A program made the position numbers and the translations under genes. Positions 1-7,915 of a stretch of DNA of 30,610 bases are shown one piece after another; position 1 is the first letter of the stretch, and every line of letters begins with the position of its first letter. The stretch covers positions 1 through 30,610 of the forward strand of contig JAJYXS010000099.1 of the NCBI GenBank assembly GCA_021801615.1, in the 5' to 3' direction. Below the pieces are notes generated by a model. That model had not been told where the DNA came from, made no database searches, and saw only the letters and a program-made list of their open reading frames with translations. This DNA is from Actinomycetes bacterium. GTDB lineage: Bacteria; Actinomycetota; Acidimicrobiia; Acidimicrobiales; RAAP-2.

Positions 1-1145
1 CGGCATGGGGGAAGGTGCCCGAGCGAAGGGGACTCGACGCCGCAGGCGTCCTGCGGTCGCTCGCAGGTGGGGGCGAGGTGGACGGCGCGGGCGGTGACGG
101 CGCGGGCGGTGACGGCGCGGGCGGTGAGCAGGTCCGGGCGCTCCTCGTGGTGGGCTCGGACCTGCCCGACGACTTCGTCGACGCCGCACTGGCCCGGCGC
201 GCGCTCGACGCAGCCGACCTCGTGGTCGCGGTCAGCGGGCACACGGGCGGCGTCGCGGACTGGGCCGACGTGGTGCTACCGGTCGCGATCGAGCACGAGC
301 GGCCCGGGACCACGGTCAACGTGGAGGGTCGGGTGAGCCGGCTGGGCCAGAAGCTGGTACCGCCCGGCCAGGCGTGGCCCGACTGGATGATCGCGGCCGA
401 GCTCGCCGCGGCGCTCGGGGCCGACCTCGGCTTCGCGTCGACCGACGAGGTGTGGGACGAGATCGAGCGGCTCGCTCCTGTCTTCGCAGGACTGACGGGG
501 GACGTGCTCGGTTCGCCCGACGCCCATGACGGCGTGGTCGTCCCGTACCGTGCCGCCGACGTGGCGGCCCGGCGCAGGATCCTGCCGATCGACCCGATCG
601 CGACGCCTGGCGTCGACTCGGTGGAACGTCAGGGCGCGCCACCCCGAGCCGGGCTCGCCGAGCCACCCGGTGCGGAGGAGCCAGCGCACGAGCACCGGCC
701 CCGCCTCGTGCCGCAGGGCGGCGGCGCGCCCGTCGCGTCGCCTGCACCTGGTGCAGGCCTCCGGGAGCTGGCAGGCGTCCTGCGAGCCCCGCACGTCGCG
801 CCCGCGGACAGCTACTCGCTCCGGCTGGTCTCCATGCGCCGCCTCTACGACTCCGGTGCGGCGGTCTCGCACTCCGCGTCCTTGGTGCCGCTCGTCCACG
901 CGGCGACCGCCCGGGCGAACCCCTACGACCTCGACCGGCTCGGCGCCCGCGGCGGCGACGCGGTGACGGTGCGCTCGGCGCGCGGTGAGCTCACCCTGCC
1001 CTGCGAGCCCGACGGGACCGTGCCGCGCGGCGTGGTGGCCGTCGACTTCGGCCTTCCCGCCCAGGACGGCACGCGCAACGTGGCGGCGACGCTCGTCGAC
1101 GCCGCTGCAGCCGTCGTCGACGTCCGGCTGGAGTCGGTCCGATGA
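1..1145 (+). CDS. nuoG: NADH-quinone oxidoreductase subunit G (NuoG), C-terminal part
   Basis: The gene is cut by the window's left edge: its frame is open from base 3, so the first available start (GTG at 15) is not the true one. NuoG is the large iron-sulfur, molybdopterin-fold subunit of the peripheral arm of complex I and passes electrons from NADH towards quinone. Diagnostic sequence is 'VVGSDLPDDFVD' followed by 'ADVVLPVAIEHERPGTT' and 'NVEGRVSR', the hallmark of the molybdopterin-oxidoreductase-like domain. The last ~100 residues are a small C-terminal domain. The N-terminal Fe-S clusters lie outside the window. A glycine-rich stretch at 81-125 comes from a 15-bp tandem repeat. The stop overlaps the nuoH start (ATGA), so the two genes are translationally coupled. 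Family assignment is firm. Confidence 0.95.
   Translation, partial: AWGKVPERRGLDAAGVLRSLAGGGEVDGAGGDGAGGDGAGGEQVRALLVVGSDLPDDFVDAALARRALDAADLVVAVSGHTGGVADWADVVLPVAIEHERPGTTVNVEGRVSRLGQKLVPPGQAWPDWMIAAELAAALGADLGFASTDEVWDEIERLAPVFAGLTGDVLGSPDAHDGVVVPYRAADVAARRRILPIDPIATPGVDSVERQGAPPRAGLAEPPGAEEPAHEHRPRLVPQGGGAPVASPAPGAGLRELAGVLRAPHVAPADSYSLRLVSMRRLYDSGAAVSHSASLVPLVHAATARANPYDLDRLGARGGDAVTVRSARGELTLPCEPDGTVPRGVVAVDFGLPAQDGTRNVAATLVDAAAAVVDVRLESVR
81..125 (+). repeat. 15-bp tandem repeat, 3 copies, inside nuoG
   Basis: Three identical copies of GACGGCGCGGGCGGT encode a repeated Asp-Gly-Ala-Gly-Gly peptide. The period is a multiple of 3, so the reading frame is kept. It lies in a loop before the conserved 'LLVVGSDLP' strand. 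Confidence 0.95.
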
Positions 1146-2518
1146 TCGGCTCGCCTGGTGCCGACTACGCGCAGCTCGCCGCGCTCCACGCCCTCACGAC
1201 CCACGGCGACCCGTTGTACTCGCACGGGGTCGGCTTGTTCGTCTGGGTGGTCGTGGTGATCAAGGTGCTGGTCGCCTTCGTCGTGCTCCTGGTCTCGGTC
1301 ATGCTCATGATCTGGTTCGAGCGCAAGCTCATCTCGGACATGCAGAGCCGCATCGGGCCCAACCGCGCCGGCCCGTGGGGCCTCCTGCAGACGCTCGCGG
1401 ACGGTACGAAGCTCTTCTTCAAGGAAGACCTGCTGCCCGCACAGGCAGACCGTGTGGTCTTCCGCCTCGCCCCCTACCTGTCGCTCGTTCCCGCGCTGCT
1501 CATCTTCACGGTCATCCCGGTGGGTGGCATCGTCACCGTCGCCGGGCACACCTTCGAGCTTCAGGTCGCGGACCCGACGATCGGGATCCTCGTCGTGCTC
1601 GCGATGTCCTCGATCGCCGTCTACGGCGTCATGCTCGCAGGCTGGTCGTCGGGCTCCAAGTACCCGCTCTTGGGCTCGGTGCGGGCGTCGGCGCAGATGA
1701 TCTCCTACGAAGCCGCGCTCGGGATCACGACCGTCACCGTCGTCCTCGTGACCGGGTCGCTGTCGACGCGCGCGATCGTGGAGTCGCAGGCGCCGGCGTT
1801 CTGGGACTGGAACATCATCCGCCTCGGGATCGTCCCGTTCTTCCTCTTCCTCACCGCGATCACCGCCGAGCTGACGCGGCCCCCCTTCGACCTCACCGAG
1901 GCCGAGCAGGAGCTGGTCGGCGGGTTCCACACCGAGTACTCCTCGATCCGCTTCGCGCTCTTCTACCTCGCGGAGTTCATGAACGTGATCACGATGTCGG
2001 GGGTCGTCGTCACGCTCTTCCTCGGCGGTCCCGACGGCCCGGTACCGCACATCCCGACCTTCGACGTCTGGTTCCCGTCGGTGTGGTTCCTCGCGAAGGT
2101 CTTCGTCTTCCTCTTCGTCTACGTGTGGCTGCGTGCCGCGCTGCCGAGGCTCCGCTACGACCAGCTGATGGCATTGGGGTGGAAGTACCTGATCCCGCTC
2201 AGCCTCGGCTGGCTGCTCGCGGTCGCGGGCTTCCTCGTCGACGGCTGGTGGGGTGCGGGCGTCATCGTCGGCGCGCTCTTGGTCGCCGGCCTCCTCGTGC
2301 GCGCGTTCTCGATCGGAAGGGTGCGCGGCGAGCACCGTCCGCTCCTCGAGCCCGTCGGGGCCCGACCTCGGCGCCCCGCGCTCTCGCTCCTTGCTCCCGC
2401 CCCGATAGCGCGCGCGGGGGAACGAGCGGGGGGCGGGGAACTGCAAGGCAGAGAACTGCAGGGCAGGGACGTGCGTGGCGGGGACGCAGGGCGCGGAGAC
2501 GGCGGAGGGGCGGGCTGA
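1142..2518 (+). CDS. nuoH: NADH-quinone oxidoreductase subunit H (NuoH)
   Basis: Membrane subunit that forms, with the peripheral arm, the quinone entry chamber of complex I. It is about 458 residues long with eight or so hydrophobic helices. Recognisable family motifs are 'RIGPNRAGPWGLLQTLADG' near residue 75 and 'TRPPFDLTEAEQELVGGFH' near residue 245, the conserved acidic quinone-cavity loop. The ATG overlaps the nuoG stop by 4 bases. The last ~60 residues are hydrophilic and low in complexity (Arg, Gly, Glu-rich), beyond the normal end of the family, and come from an imperfect 15-bp repeat. The TGA abuts the nuoI ATG with no gap, so the frame through the tail is confirmed by the junction. 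Assignment is firm; the role of the tail is unknown. Confidence 0.97.
   Translation: MIGSPGADYAQLAALHALTTHGDPLYSHGVGLFVWVVVVIKVLVAFVVLLVSVMLMIWFERKLISDMQSRIGPNRAGPWGLLQTLADGTKLFFKEDLLPAQADRVVFRLAPYLSLVPALLIFTVIPVGGIVTVAGHTFELQVADPTIGILVVLAMSSIAVYGVMLAGWSSGSKYPLLGSVRASAQMISYEAALGITTVTVVLVTGSLSTRAIVESQAPAFWDWNIIRLGIVPFFLFLTAITAELTRPPFDLTEAEQELVGGFHTEYSSIRFALFYLAEFMNVITMSGVVVTLFLGGPDGPVPHIPTFDVWFPSVWFLAKVFVFLFVYVWLRAALPRLRYDQLMALGWKYLIPLSLGWLLAVAGFLVDGWWGAGVIVGALLVAGLLVRAFSIGRVRGEHRPLLEPVGARPRRPALSLLAPAPIARAGERAGGGELQGRELQGRDVRGGDAGRGDGGGAG
2433..2507 (+). repeat. Degenerate 15-bp repeat, about 5 units, in the nuoH tail
   Basis: Five successive 15-bp units, starting at 2433, 2448, 2463, 2478 and 2493, share the pattern GC(G/A)GRGAC-GC. 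They encode an imperfect 'ELQGR' type repeat in the C-terminal extension of NuoH. Confidence 0.6.
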
Positions 2519-3364
2519 ATGGGCGTGCTCTCGGACATCCGCGAGGAGCTCAAATTCTTCGGCGGCTTCAAGCTCACCTTCGAGCACCTGACGCGACCGA
2601 GGGTGACCCGCCAGTACCCCGACGAGAAGCAGCCGAAGCAGCCCCGCCTCCACGGCCGTCACGTGCTGAACCGCTACGAGGACGGCATGGAGAAGTGCAT
2701 CGGCTGCGAGCTGTGCGCGGGCGTCTGCCCTGCCGACTGCATCTACGTCCGGGGGCTCGACAACCCGCCCGACCACCCCGTCTCTCCGGGCGAGCGGTAC
2801 GGCTACGTCTACGAGATCAACTACCTGCGGTGCATCCACTGCGACCTGTGCGTCGAGGCCTGCCCGACCGAGGCGATCACCGAGTCCAAGCTGTTCGAGT
2901 TCTCCTTCACGAACCGGGCCGACGCCATCTACACGAAGCGCGAACTGCTCGTCGGCGACGACGGACGGCCGAAGAAGCTCCCGTGGGAGGACTGGCGAGA
3001 GGGCGACGACGAGCACACGTCGGGCTGGATGCGCGCGGCTGCCCCGAACGGGAGCGCCGCCTACGAGGGCGAGGTCCAGTGGTCCGGCGAGCTCGGCTAC
3101 GGCGTGCGGGCGCCGGAGGGAGGGCAGTCGGGCCACCGGGACGACGCGGCCACCGGCACCCTGGCGCTTCGCGAGGTGCTGGAGCCCCATCTCCTCGACG
3201 AGGACATCCCCTTCGAGCACCGCGGCATGCGGGGCCGGCTGTGGCGGGCCCAGCTCTCCGCTCGACGCAACCGCACGAAGATGCAGCGGGCGCTCGAGCG
3301 CGTGAAGGAGCGGCACGCCGCCAGGGTTGCCCGTCCCGAGGAGGACGAGGGGGGACGCGAATGA
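2519..3364 (+). CDS. nuoI: NADH-quinone oxidoreductase subunit I (NuoI)
   Basis: Ferredoxin-like subunit that carries the two [4Fe-4S] clusters (N6a and N6b) leading to the last cluster before quinone. Two full motifs are present: 'CIGCELCAGVCPADC' (about residues 61-75) and 'CIHCDLCVEACPTEA' (about residues 105-119). The ATG directly follows the nuoH stop. At 281 residues it is longer than the usual 150-220. About 110 extra residues follow the second cluster and end in a basic, probably helical stretch ('RTKMQRALERVKERHAARV') and an acidic tail. The stop overlaps the nuoJ ATG by 4 bases. Function is certain; the C-terminal extension is unexplained and might be a surface element. Confidence 0.97.
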   Translation: MGVLSDIREELKFFGGFKLTFEHLTRPRVTRQYPDEKQPKQPRLHGRHVLNRYEDGMEKCIGCELCAGVCPADCIYVRGLDNPPDHPVSPGERYGYVYEINYLRCIHCDLCVEACPTEAITESKLFEFSFTNRADAIYTKRELLVGDDGRPKKLPWEDWREGDDEHTSGWMRAAAPNGSAAYEGEVQWSGELGYGVRAPEGGQSGHRDDAATGTLALREVLEPHLLDEDIPFEHRGMRGRLWRAQLSARRNRTKMQRALERVKERHAARVARPEEDEGGRE

Positions 3365-4107
3365 ACGTCCTGCTCGGGGTGACCGTCCCCGACGCCATCA
3401 CCTTCGGCATCTGCGCGGTCGTGGTCCTGTCGGGGGCCATCGGGGTCATCGTCTCGCGCAACGCGGTGCACGCCGCCTTGTCGCTCGTCCTCACCCTGTT
3501 CGGGATCGCCGTCCTGTTCATCGAGCAGCACGCGTACTTCCTCGCCGCGGTGCAGGTCATCGTCTATGCCGGCGCGATCGTCGTGCTCTTCCTCTTCGTC
3601 ATCATGTTCCTCGGCGTCGACCGGGAAGAAGACGTCCGAGCCGAGCCGCTCAGGGGCCAGCGGCCGCTCGCGGTCGTCCTCACGGCCATCTCGCTCGCAG
3701 GGGTGCTCGCGCTCTCCGCGACGGCGAACTGGGTCACCGGCGCGCACCGCGTGGCCGGAGGGGTCAACGCCGGAGGCCACACGGACACCTTCAACTTGGG
3801 CAAGTCGATCTTCACCACCTACCTGTGGGCGTTCGAGATCACCGCCGCGCTCCTGGTCATCGCCGTGGTGGGCGCGGTCGTCCTCGCCCGCCGCCCGGCG
3901 CGCGCCGAGGACGAGGAACCTGCAGCGGACGGCCGTGCCGCTCCCCTCGCCCCGATCGAGGGCAGCCAGGGTGCTGGCGGCCCGATCGAGGGCGGTGCGA
4001 GCGCTGGCGGCCAGGGCGACGGCGACGAGGGGGACGGCGCGGCCGGCGCGGACGCTGCGAGGCGCCCGGCCGCAGGTGTCCCCGCCTCCGCGGAGGTGAG
4101 CCGATGA
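3361..4107 (+). CDS. nuoJ: NADH-quinone oxidoreductase subunit J (NuoJ)
   Basis: Integral membrane subunit next to NuoK and NuoA in the proton-pumping arm. It is 248 residues with five hydrophobic segments. The conserved third helix is visible in 'VIVYAGAIVVLFLFVIMFLG', which carries the pi-bulge Tyr region of the family. The chosen ATG overlaps the nuoI stop (ATGA). After the last helix (near residue 180) comes a ~65-residue hydrophilic tail rich in Ala, Gly, Asp and Glu that includes two 10-residue repeats ('PIEGSQGAGG' and 'PIEGGASAGG'). The stop overlaps nuoK by 4 bases. The assignment is firm. Confidence 0.96.
   Translation: MNVLLGVTVPDAITFGICAVVVLSGAIGVIVSRNAVHAALSLVLTLFGIAVLFIEQHAYFLAAVQVIVYAGAIVVLFLFVIMFLGVDREEDVRAEPLRGQRPLAVVLTAISLAGVLALSATANWVTGAHRVAGGVNAGGHTDTFNLGKSIFTTYLWAFEITAALLVIAVVGAVVLARRPARAEDEEPAADGRAAPLAPIEGSQGAGGPIEGGASAGGQGDGDEGDGAAGADAARRPAAGVPASAEVSR
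3951..4010 (+). repeat. 30-bp imperfect tandem duplication in the nuoJ tail
   Basis: Two adjacent 30-bp units (3951-3980 and 3981-4010) both begin CCCGATCGAGGGC and end GCTGGCGG. They encode consecutive 10-residue repeats starting with 'PIEG', so the frame is preserved. Confidence 0.85.
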
Positions 4108-4409
4108 GCATCGGGCCGGCGTGGTACCTCGGGCTCGCCGCAGTGCTGTTCGCGCTCGGCGCCGTCGGGGTCATGGTTCGCCGCAACGTCCTCGTGATGT
4201 TCATGTGCGTCGAGCTGATGCTCAACGCCGCGAACCTCACCTTCGTGACGTTCTCGCGGGTGCTCGGGGACATCGGTGGGCAGTCGCTCGTCTTCTTCGT
4301 CCTCGTCGTGGCCGCCGCTGAGGTCGTCGTCGGCCTGGGCGTGGTCGTCGCGATCTTCCGGCGGCGCGCGGCGGCCACGGCGGACGACCTTCACGGGATG
4401 AAGGGCTGA
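4104..4409 (+). CDS. nuoK: NADH-quinone oxidoreductase subunit K (NuoK)
   Basis: Small three-helix membrane subunit (101 residues, the normal length) of the complex I proton pump. Its two functional membrane glutamates are present: one in 'MCVELMLNAANL' (second helix) and one in 'VVAAAEVVVGLG' (third helix). The ATG overlaps the nuoJ stop by 4 bases, and the gene ends 3 bases before the nuoL GTG. It lies in the normal order between nuoJ and nuoL. There is no oddity. Confidence 0.97.
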   Translation: MSIGPAWYLGLAAVLFALGAVGVMVRRNVLVMFMCVELMLNAANLTFVTFSRVLGDIGGQSLVFFVLVVAAAEVVVGLGVVVAIFRRRAAATADDLHGMKG

Positions 4410-4412
4410 GCC

Positions 4413-6347
4413 GTGCTGGACGCCGCCTTCTTGATGCCGCTGCTCCCGCTCGTCGGGTTCGTCGTGCTCGTCTTCTTCGGGCGCCGCGTCGGCGAGCCGG
4501 TCGCCGGGTGGATCGGGACGGCCACCGTGGCCGGGTCCTTCGTGGCGGCGTGCGTGACCTTGGTGGGGCTGGCCGACCAGCCGTCCGGCGCCCGGACGCT
4601 CACGTGCTCGGACACCTGCGCACCGGGCGCGAGCGGGCACGCGTTCTTCGACTGGATCTCCGTCGGCGGTCTCCACGTGAAGCTGGCCATCCTGCTCGAC
4701 CCGCTCTCGATGACGATGTGCATGTTCGTCACCGGCGTGAGCATGCTCATCCACCTCTACTCGATCGGGTACATGAAGGGGGACCGGGACTTCACGAAGT
4801 TCTTCGTCTACATGAACGCCTTCGTCTTCTCGATGCTGGTCCTGGTCATGGCGAACGACCTCCTCGTCACCTTCGTCGGGTGGGAGGGCGTGGGCGTGTG
4901 CTCGTACTGGCTCATCGCCTTCTGGTTCCAGCGGGACTCGGCGGCGTCCGCGGGGAAGAAGGCGTTCATCTACAACCGCATCGGCGACGCGGGCTTCCTG
5001 CTCGCGATGTTCCTCATCTTCTCGAAGACCGGCACTCTCACCTATCTCGGCGTCTTCGCCCACCGGCACCTGCTCGTCGGGGGCGGGACGGTGACCGCGG
5101 CGGTGCTGCTGCTCTTCCTGGCGGCGACCGGCAAGTCCGCGCAGATCCCGCTGTTCAACTGGCTGCCTGACGCGATGGAAGGCCCGACGCCCGTCTCCGC
5201 CCTCATCCACGCCGCGACGATGGTGACGGCGGGCGTCTACCTCCTGTGCCGGGTCAGCCCGCTCCTCGCGCTGAGCCCCGACGCGATGTGGGTGATCGCC
5301 GCGATCGGAGGGGCGACCGCGTTCGTCGCGGCGACCATCGCCTGCGCGCAGCAGGACATCAAGAAGGCGCTCGCCTTCTCCACGATCTCCCAGATCGGCT
5401 ACATGGTCCTCGCCGTGGGGAGCGGCGCCTACGTCGCGGCGATCTTCCTCATGGTCTGCCACGCCTTCTACAAGGGCCTGCTCTTCCTCGGCTCGGGCTC
5501 GGTCATCCACGGCATGGAGACAGAGCAGGACATGAAGCGGATGGGAGGGTTGCGCCGCGTCATGCCCTGGACGTACGCGACGTTCCTCACCGCGTGGCTC
5601 GCGCTGGCCGCGATCCCGCCGTTCTCGGGCTTCTGGGCCAAGGGCGACATCCTCACGAACGTCTACGCGAAGACGCTCGTCCTCTACGCCCTCGGCCTGC
5701 TCACCGCCTTCTTCACCTCGTACTACATGAGCCGCATCTTCTTTCTCACCTTCACCGGGCGCGAGCGCTGGGCCGAGGAGGCGCCCGACGGGCGTCCGCC
5801 CCACCGCCGCCCGCACGAGCCTTCCTGGGTCATGCGCGCACCGCTCGTCGTGCTGTCGTTCTTCGCGCTGTTCGCCGGCACCGTCGACCTGCCCTGGGTG
5901 CACGTCGGCACCCTCGCCCAGTGGCTCGGACCGGTGTTCGGGAGCCGGCTGTTCGCCGCGCACGAGAGCGTGGGCGAGCAGGTCGGCCTCGCGGTCGCGG
6001 ACGGCGTCGTCGCGGTCGTCGCCGCGTACGTCGCCTGGGTCCTGTGGCGGCGGAGCGCGGACCGCCCGGCGCTCGAGCCCACCTTCCTCCAGCGCGTCTG
6101 GTACTGGGACGCCTTCTACGACACGCTCATCGGCCGGCCGGGCCAGGCGATCGCCCGTGCGTGCGCCGTGGTGGTGGACGGCCGGCTCCTCGATGGCGCG
6201 GTCAACTGGACGGGCCGCCTGGTCCAGTCGATCGGGAGCGGGACGCGCCGCATCCAGACCGGGTTCGTGCGCAACTACGTGGTCGGGATCGTGGTCGGCA
6301 TGGCCGCCGTCCTCGCGTTCATGCTCTCGAGGACGTGGTGGTCGTGA
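4413..6347 (+). CDS. nuoL: NADH-quinone oxidoreductase subunit L (NuoL)
   Basis: Distal antiporter-like proton-pumping subunit, 644 residues, with a GTG start 3 bases after nuoK. Core features: the glutamate of TM5 in 'GWEGVGVCSYWLI', the lysine of the broken TM7 in 'GKSAQIPLFNWLPDAMEG', and the motif 'PTPVSALIHAATMVTAGVY'. The C-terminal part has the family's lateral helix region and a final anchor helix ('VVGIVVGMAAVLAFML'). The loop near residues 445-470 is basic and proline-rich. The stop TGA overlaps the nuoM GTG (GTGA). The assignment is firm. Confidence 0.97.
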   Translation: MLDAAFLMPLLPLVGFVVLVFFGRRVGEPVAGWIGTATVAGSFVAACVTLVGLADQPSGARTLTCSDTCAPGASGHAFFDWISVGGLHVKLAILLDPLSMTMCMFVTGVSMLIHLYSIGYMKGDRDFTKFFVYMNAFVFSMLVLVMANDLLVTFVGWEGVGVCSYWLIAFWFQRDSAASAGKKAFIYNRIGDAGFLLAMFLIFSKTGTLTYLGVFAHRHLLVGGGTVTAAVLLLFLAATGKSAQIPLFNWLPDAMEGPTPVSALIHAATMVTAGVYLLCRVSPLLALSPDAMWVIAAIGGATAFVAATIACAQQDIKKALAFSTISQIGYMVLAVGSGAYVAAIFLMVCHAFYKGLLFLGSGSVIHGMETEQDMKRMGGLRRVMPWTYATFLTAWLALAAIPPFSGFWAKGDILTNVYAKTLVLYALGLLTAFFTSYYMSRIFFLTFTGRERWAEEAPDGRPPHRRPHEPSWVMRAPLVVLSFFALFAGTVDLPWVHVGTLAQWLGPVFGSRLFAAHESVGEQVGLAVADGVVAVVAAYVAWVLWRRSADRPALEPTFLQRVWYWDAFYDTLIGRPGQAIARACAVVVDGRLLDGAVNWTGRLVQSIGSGTRRIQTGFVRNYVVGIVVGMAAVLAFMLSRTWWS

Positions 6348-7915
6348 CGGCCACCCACGCCTTTCCGTTCCTCACGGTGCTGGTGCTGCTCCCCGCTGGT
6401 GGCGCGCTCGGGGTCGTGGTCCTCGGGGCATGGCGCGGCCTGCCGCGGGCGGTGATCGAGTGGTTCGGGATCGCGGTCTCCCTCGCCACGCTCGGGCTCG
6501 CCGTCGCGGTGGCGGCGCTGTTCGCCACGACGACCGGCGGCTTCCAGTTCGTCTCGGACCACGCCTGGGCGACCGGTCTCGGGGTGCACTGGTTCCTCGG
6601 GATCGACGGGATCTCGCTGTTCCTCGTCCTGCTCGCGGCCGTGCTCTTCCCGATCGTGCTCGCCGGCGCGCGCACGCGCACCGACGCGCGGAGCTTCGTG
6701 GCGTGGATGCTCCTGCTCGAGTGCGCGTGCCTCGGGAGCTTCGTCTCGATCGACCTGATCCTGTTCTTCCTCTTCTTCGAGCTCACGCTCGTGCCGTCGT
6801 ACTTCATCATCAGCGGCTGGGGGTACGCGCGCCGCGCGTACGCCGCCGTCAAATTCTTCGTCTACACCTTCCTCGGCTCGGCGTTCCTCCTCGTGGGGAT
6901 CCTCGTGGTCGCCTTCGCGCACGAGCACCAGACGGGCGTCCTCACGTTCTCCCTGCCGGCTCTCGAGCACACCCGCTTCTCGGGCGCCGGCGGCATCCTG
7001 CTCTTCCTCGCGTTCACCGCCGCGTTCGCCGTCAAGGCGCCGCTCTTCCCGTTCCACACCTGGTCGCCCGACGCGTACGCCGAGGCGCCGACCGGCGGGT
7101 CCATGGTGCTCGCCGCGGTCCTCGCGAAGCTCGGCACCTACGGCATCTTGCAGTTCGACCTGCGCCTGTTCCCGCAGCCGTCGGTCGACCTCGCGCCGCT
7201 GCTGCTCACCCTGGCGGTGATCGGGATCCTCTACGGCGCGATCGTGGCGTGCGCACAGCGCGACCTGAAGCGGCTCGTCGCATACTCGTCGCTCGCGCAG
7301 ATGGGCTTCGTCGCGCTCGGGATCTTCGCCTTCACGTCCCAGGGGATGACCGGAGGCGTCCTTTTGATGCTGAACCACGGGCTCATCACCGCCGCTCTCT
7401 TCCTGCTCATCGGCTGGATCTACGAGCGTCGCCAGACCTGGCAGGTGAGCGAGCTGCGCGGCCTCCAGGCGCCCGCGCCGGTCATGGCAGGGGTGTTCAC
7501 GGTGGTGATGCTCGCCTCGATCGGACTGCCGGGCCTGAACGGGTTCGTGAGCGAGTTCCTCGTCCTGTCCGGGACGTTCCTCACGCATCGGTGGTGGGCG
7601 GTCGTCGCGACCGCAGGCGTCGTCCTGGCCGCCATCTACCTGCTGTGGGCGTACCAGCAGGTGTTCCACGGCAAGGTCGACCTCGCGAGCTCCCGCACGC
7701 GCGACCTGAGCTGGGCCGAGCGCGTGGTCATCGCGCCGCTGATCGTCGTCATCGTCTTCCTCGGCGTCTACCCGCAGCCGGTGCTCGACCGGATCACCCC
7801 CACGGTGAACAGCCTCGTCGCCCACGTCGACGCCGTGACCCACACGCACGAGCCCCCGGTGGCCCGCGCCAAGGTCGCGGTGCACGCCGCGCCGGCGAGG
7901 AGGTCCTCCACGTGA
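6344..7915 (+). CDS. nuoM: NADH-quinone oxidoreductase subunit M (NuoM)
   Basis: Middle antiporter-like proton-pumping subunit (523 residues, usual size). The key TM5 glutamate is in 'FFELTLVPSYFIISGWG' and the TM7 lysine is in 'KAPLFPFHTWSPDAYAEAP', followed by 'SMVLAAVLAKLGTYG'. A GTG start at 6344 overlaps the nuoL stop by 4 bases, the pattern used at most junctions in this operon. The hydrophilic C-terminal ~35 residues follow the last helix ('VIAPLIVVIVFLGVYP'). The stop overlaps the proposed nuoN GTG. The assignment is firm; the start is supported by the coupling pattern. Confidence 0.96.
   Translation: MTATHAFPFLTVLVLLPAGGALGVVVLGAWRGLPRAVIEWFGIAVSLATLGLAVAVAALFATTTGGFQFVSDHAWATGLGVHWFLGIDGISLFLVLLAAVLFPIVLAGARTRTDARSFVAWMLLLECACLGSFVSIDLILFFLFFELTLVPSYFIISGWGYARRAYAAVKFFVYTFLGSAFLLVGILVVAFAHEHQTGVLTFSLPALEHTRFSGAGGILLFLAFTAAFAVKAPLFPFHTWSPDAYAEAPTGGSMVLAAVLAKLGTYGILQFDLRLFPQPSVDLAPLLLTLAVIGILYGAIVACAQRDLKRLVAYSSLAQMGFVALGIFAFTSQGMTGGVLLMLNHGLITAALFLLIGWIYERRQTWQVSELRGLQAPAPVMAGVFTVVMLASIGLPGLNGFVSEFLVLSGTFLTHRWWAVVATAGVVLAAIYLLWAYQQVFHGKVDLASSRTRDLSWAERVVIAPLIVVIVFLGVYPQPVLDRITPTVNSLVAHVDAVTHTHEPPVARAKVAVHAAPARRSST

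Noticed and set aside
1..1145. Complete short gene starting at GTG 15
   Set aside because: The frame is open to the window edge and the protein matches only the C-terminal part of NuoG.
985..3360. Upstream extension of the nuoJ frame
   Set aside because: The frame is open by chance across nuoH and nuoI. The NuoJ family N-terminus and the ATGA overlap place the start at 3361.
923..5963. Long minus-strand open frames (923-3316 and 3819-5963)
   Set aside because: They mirror the nuo genes, are rich in Arg, Glu, Asp and His without domains or hydrophobic pattern, and arise because stop codons are rare in GC-rich DNA.
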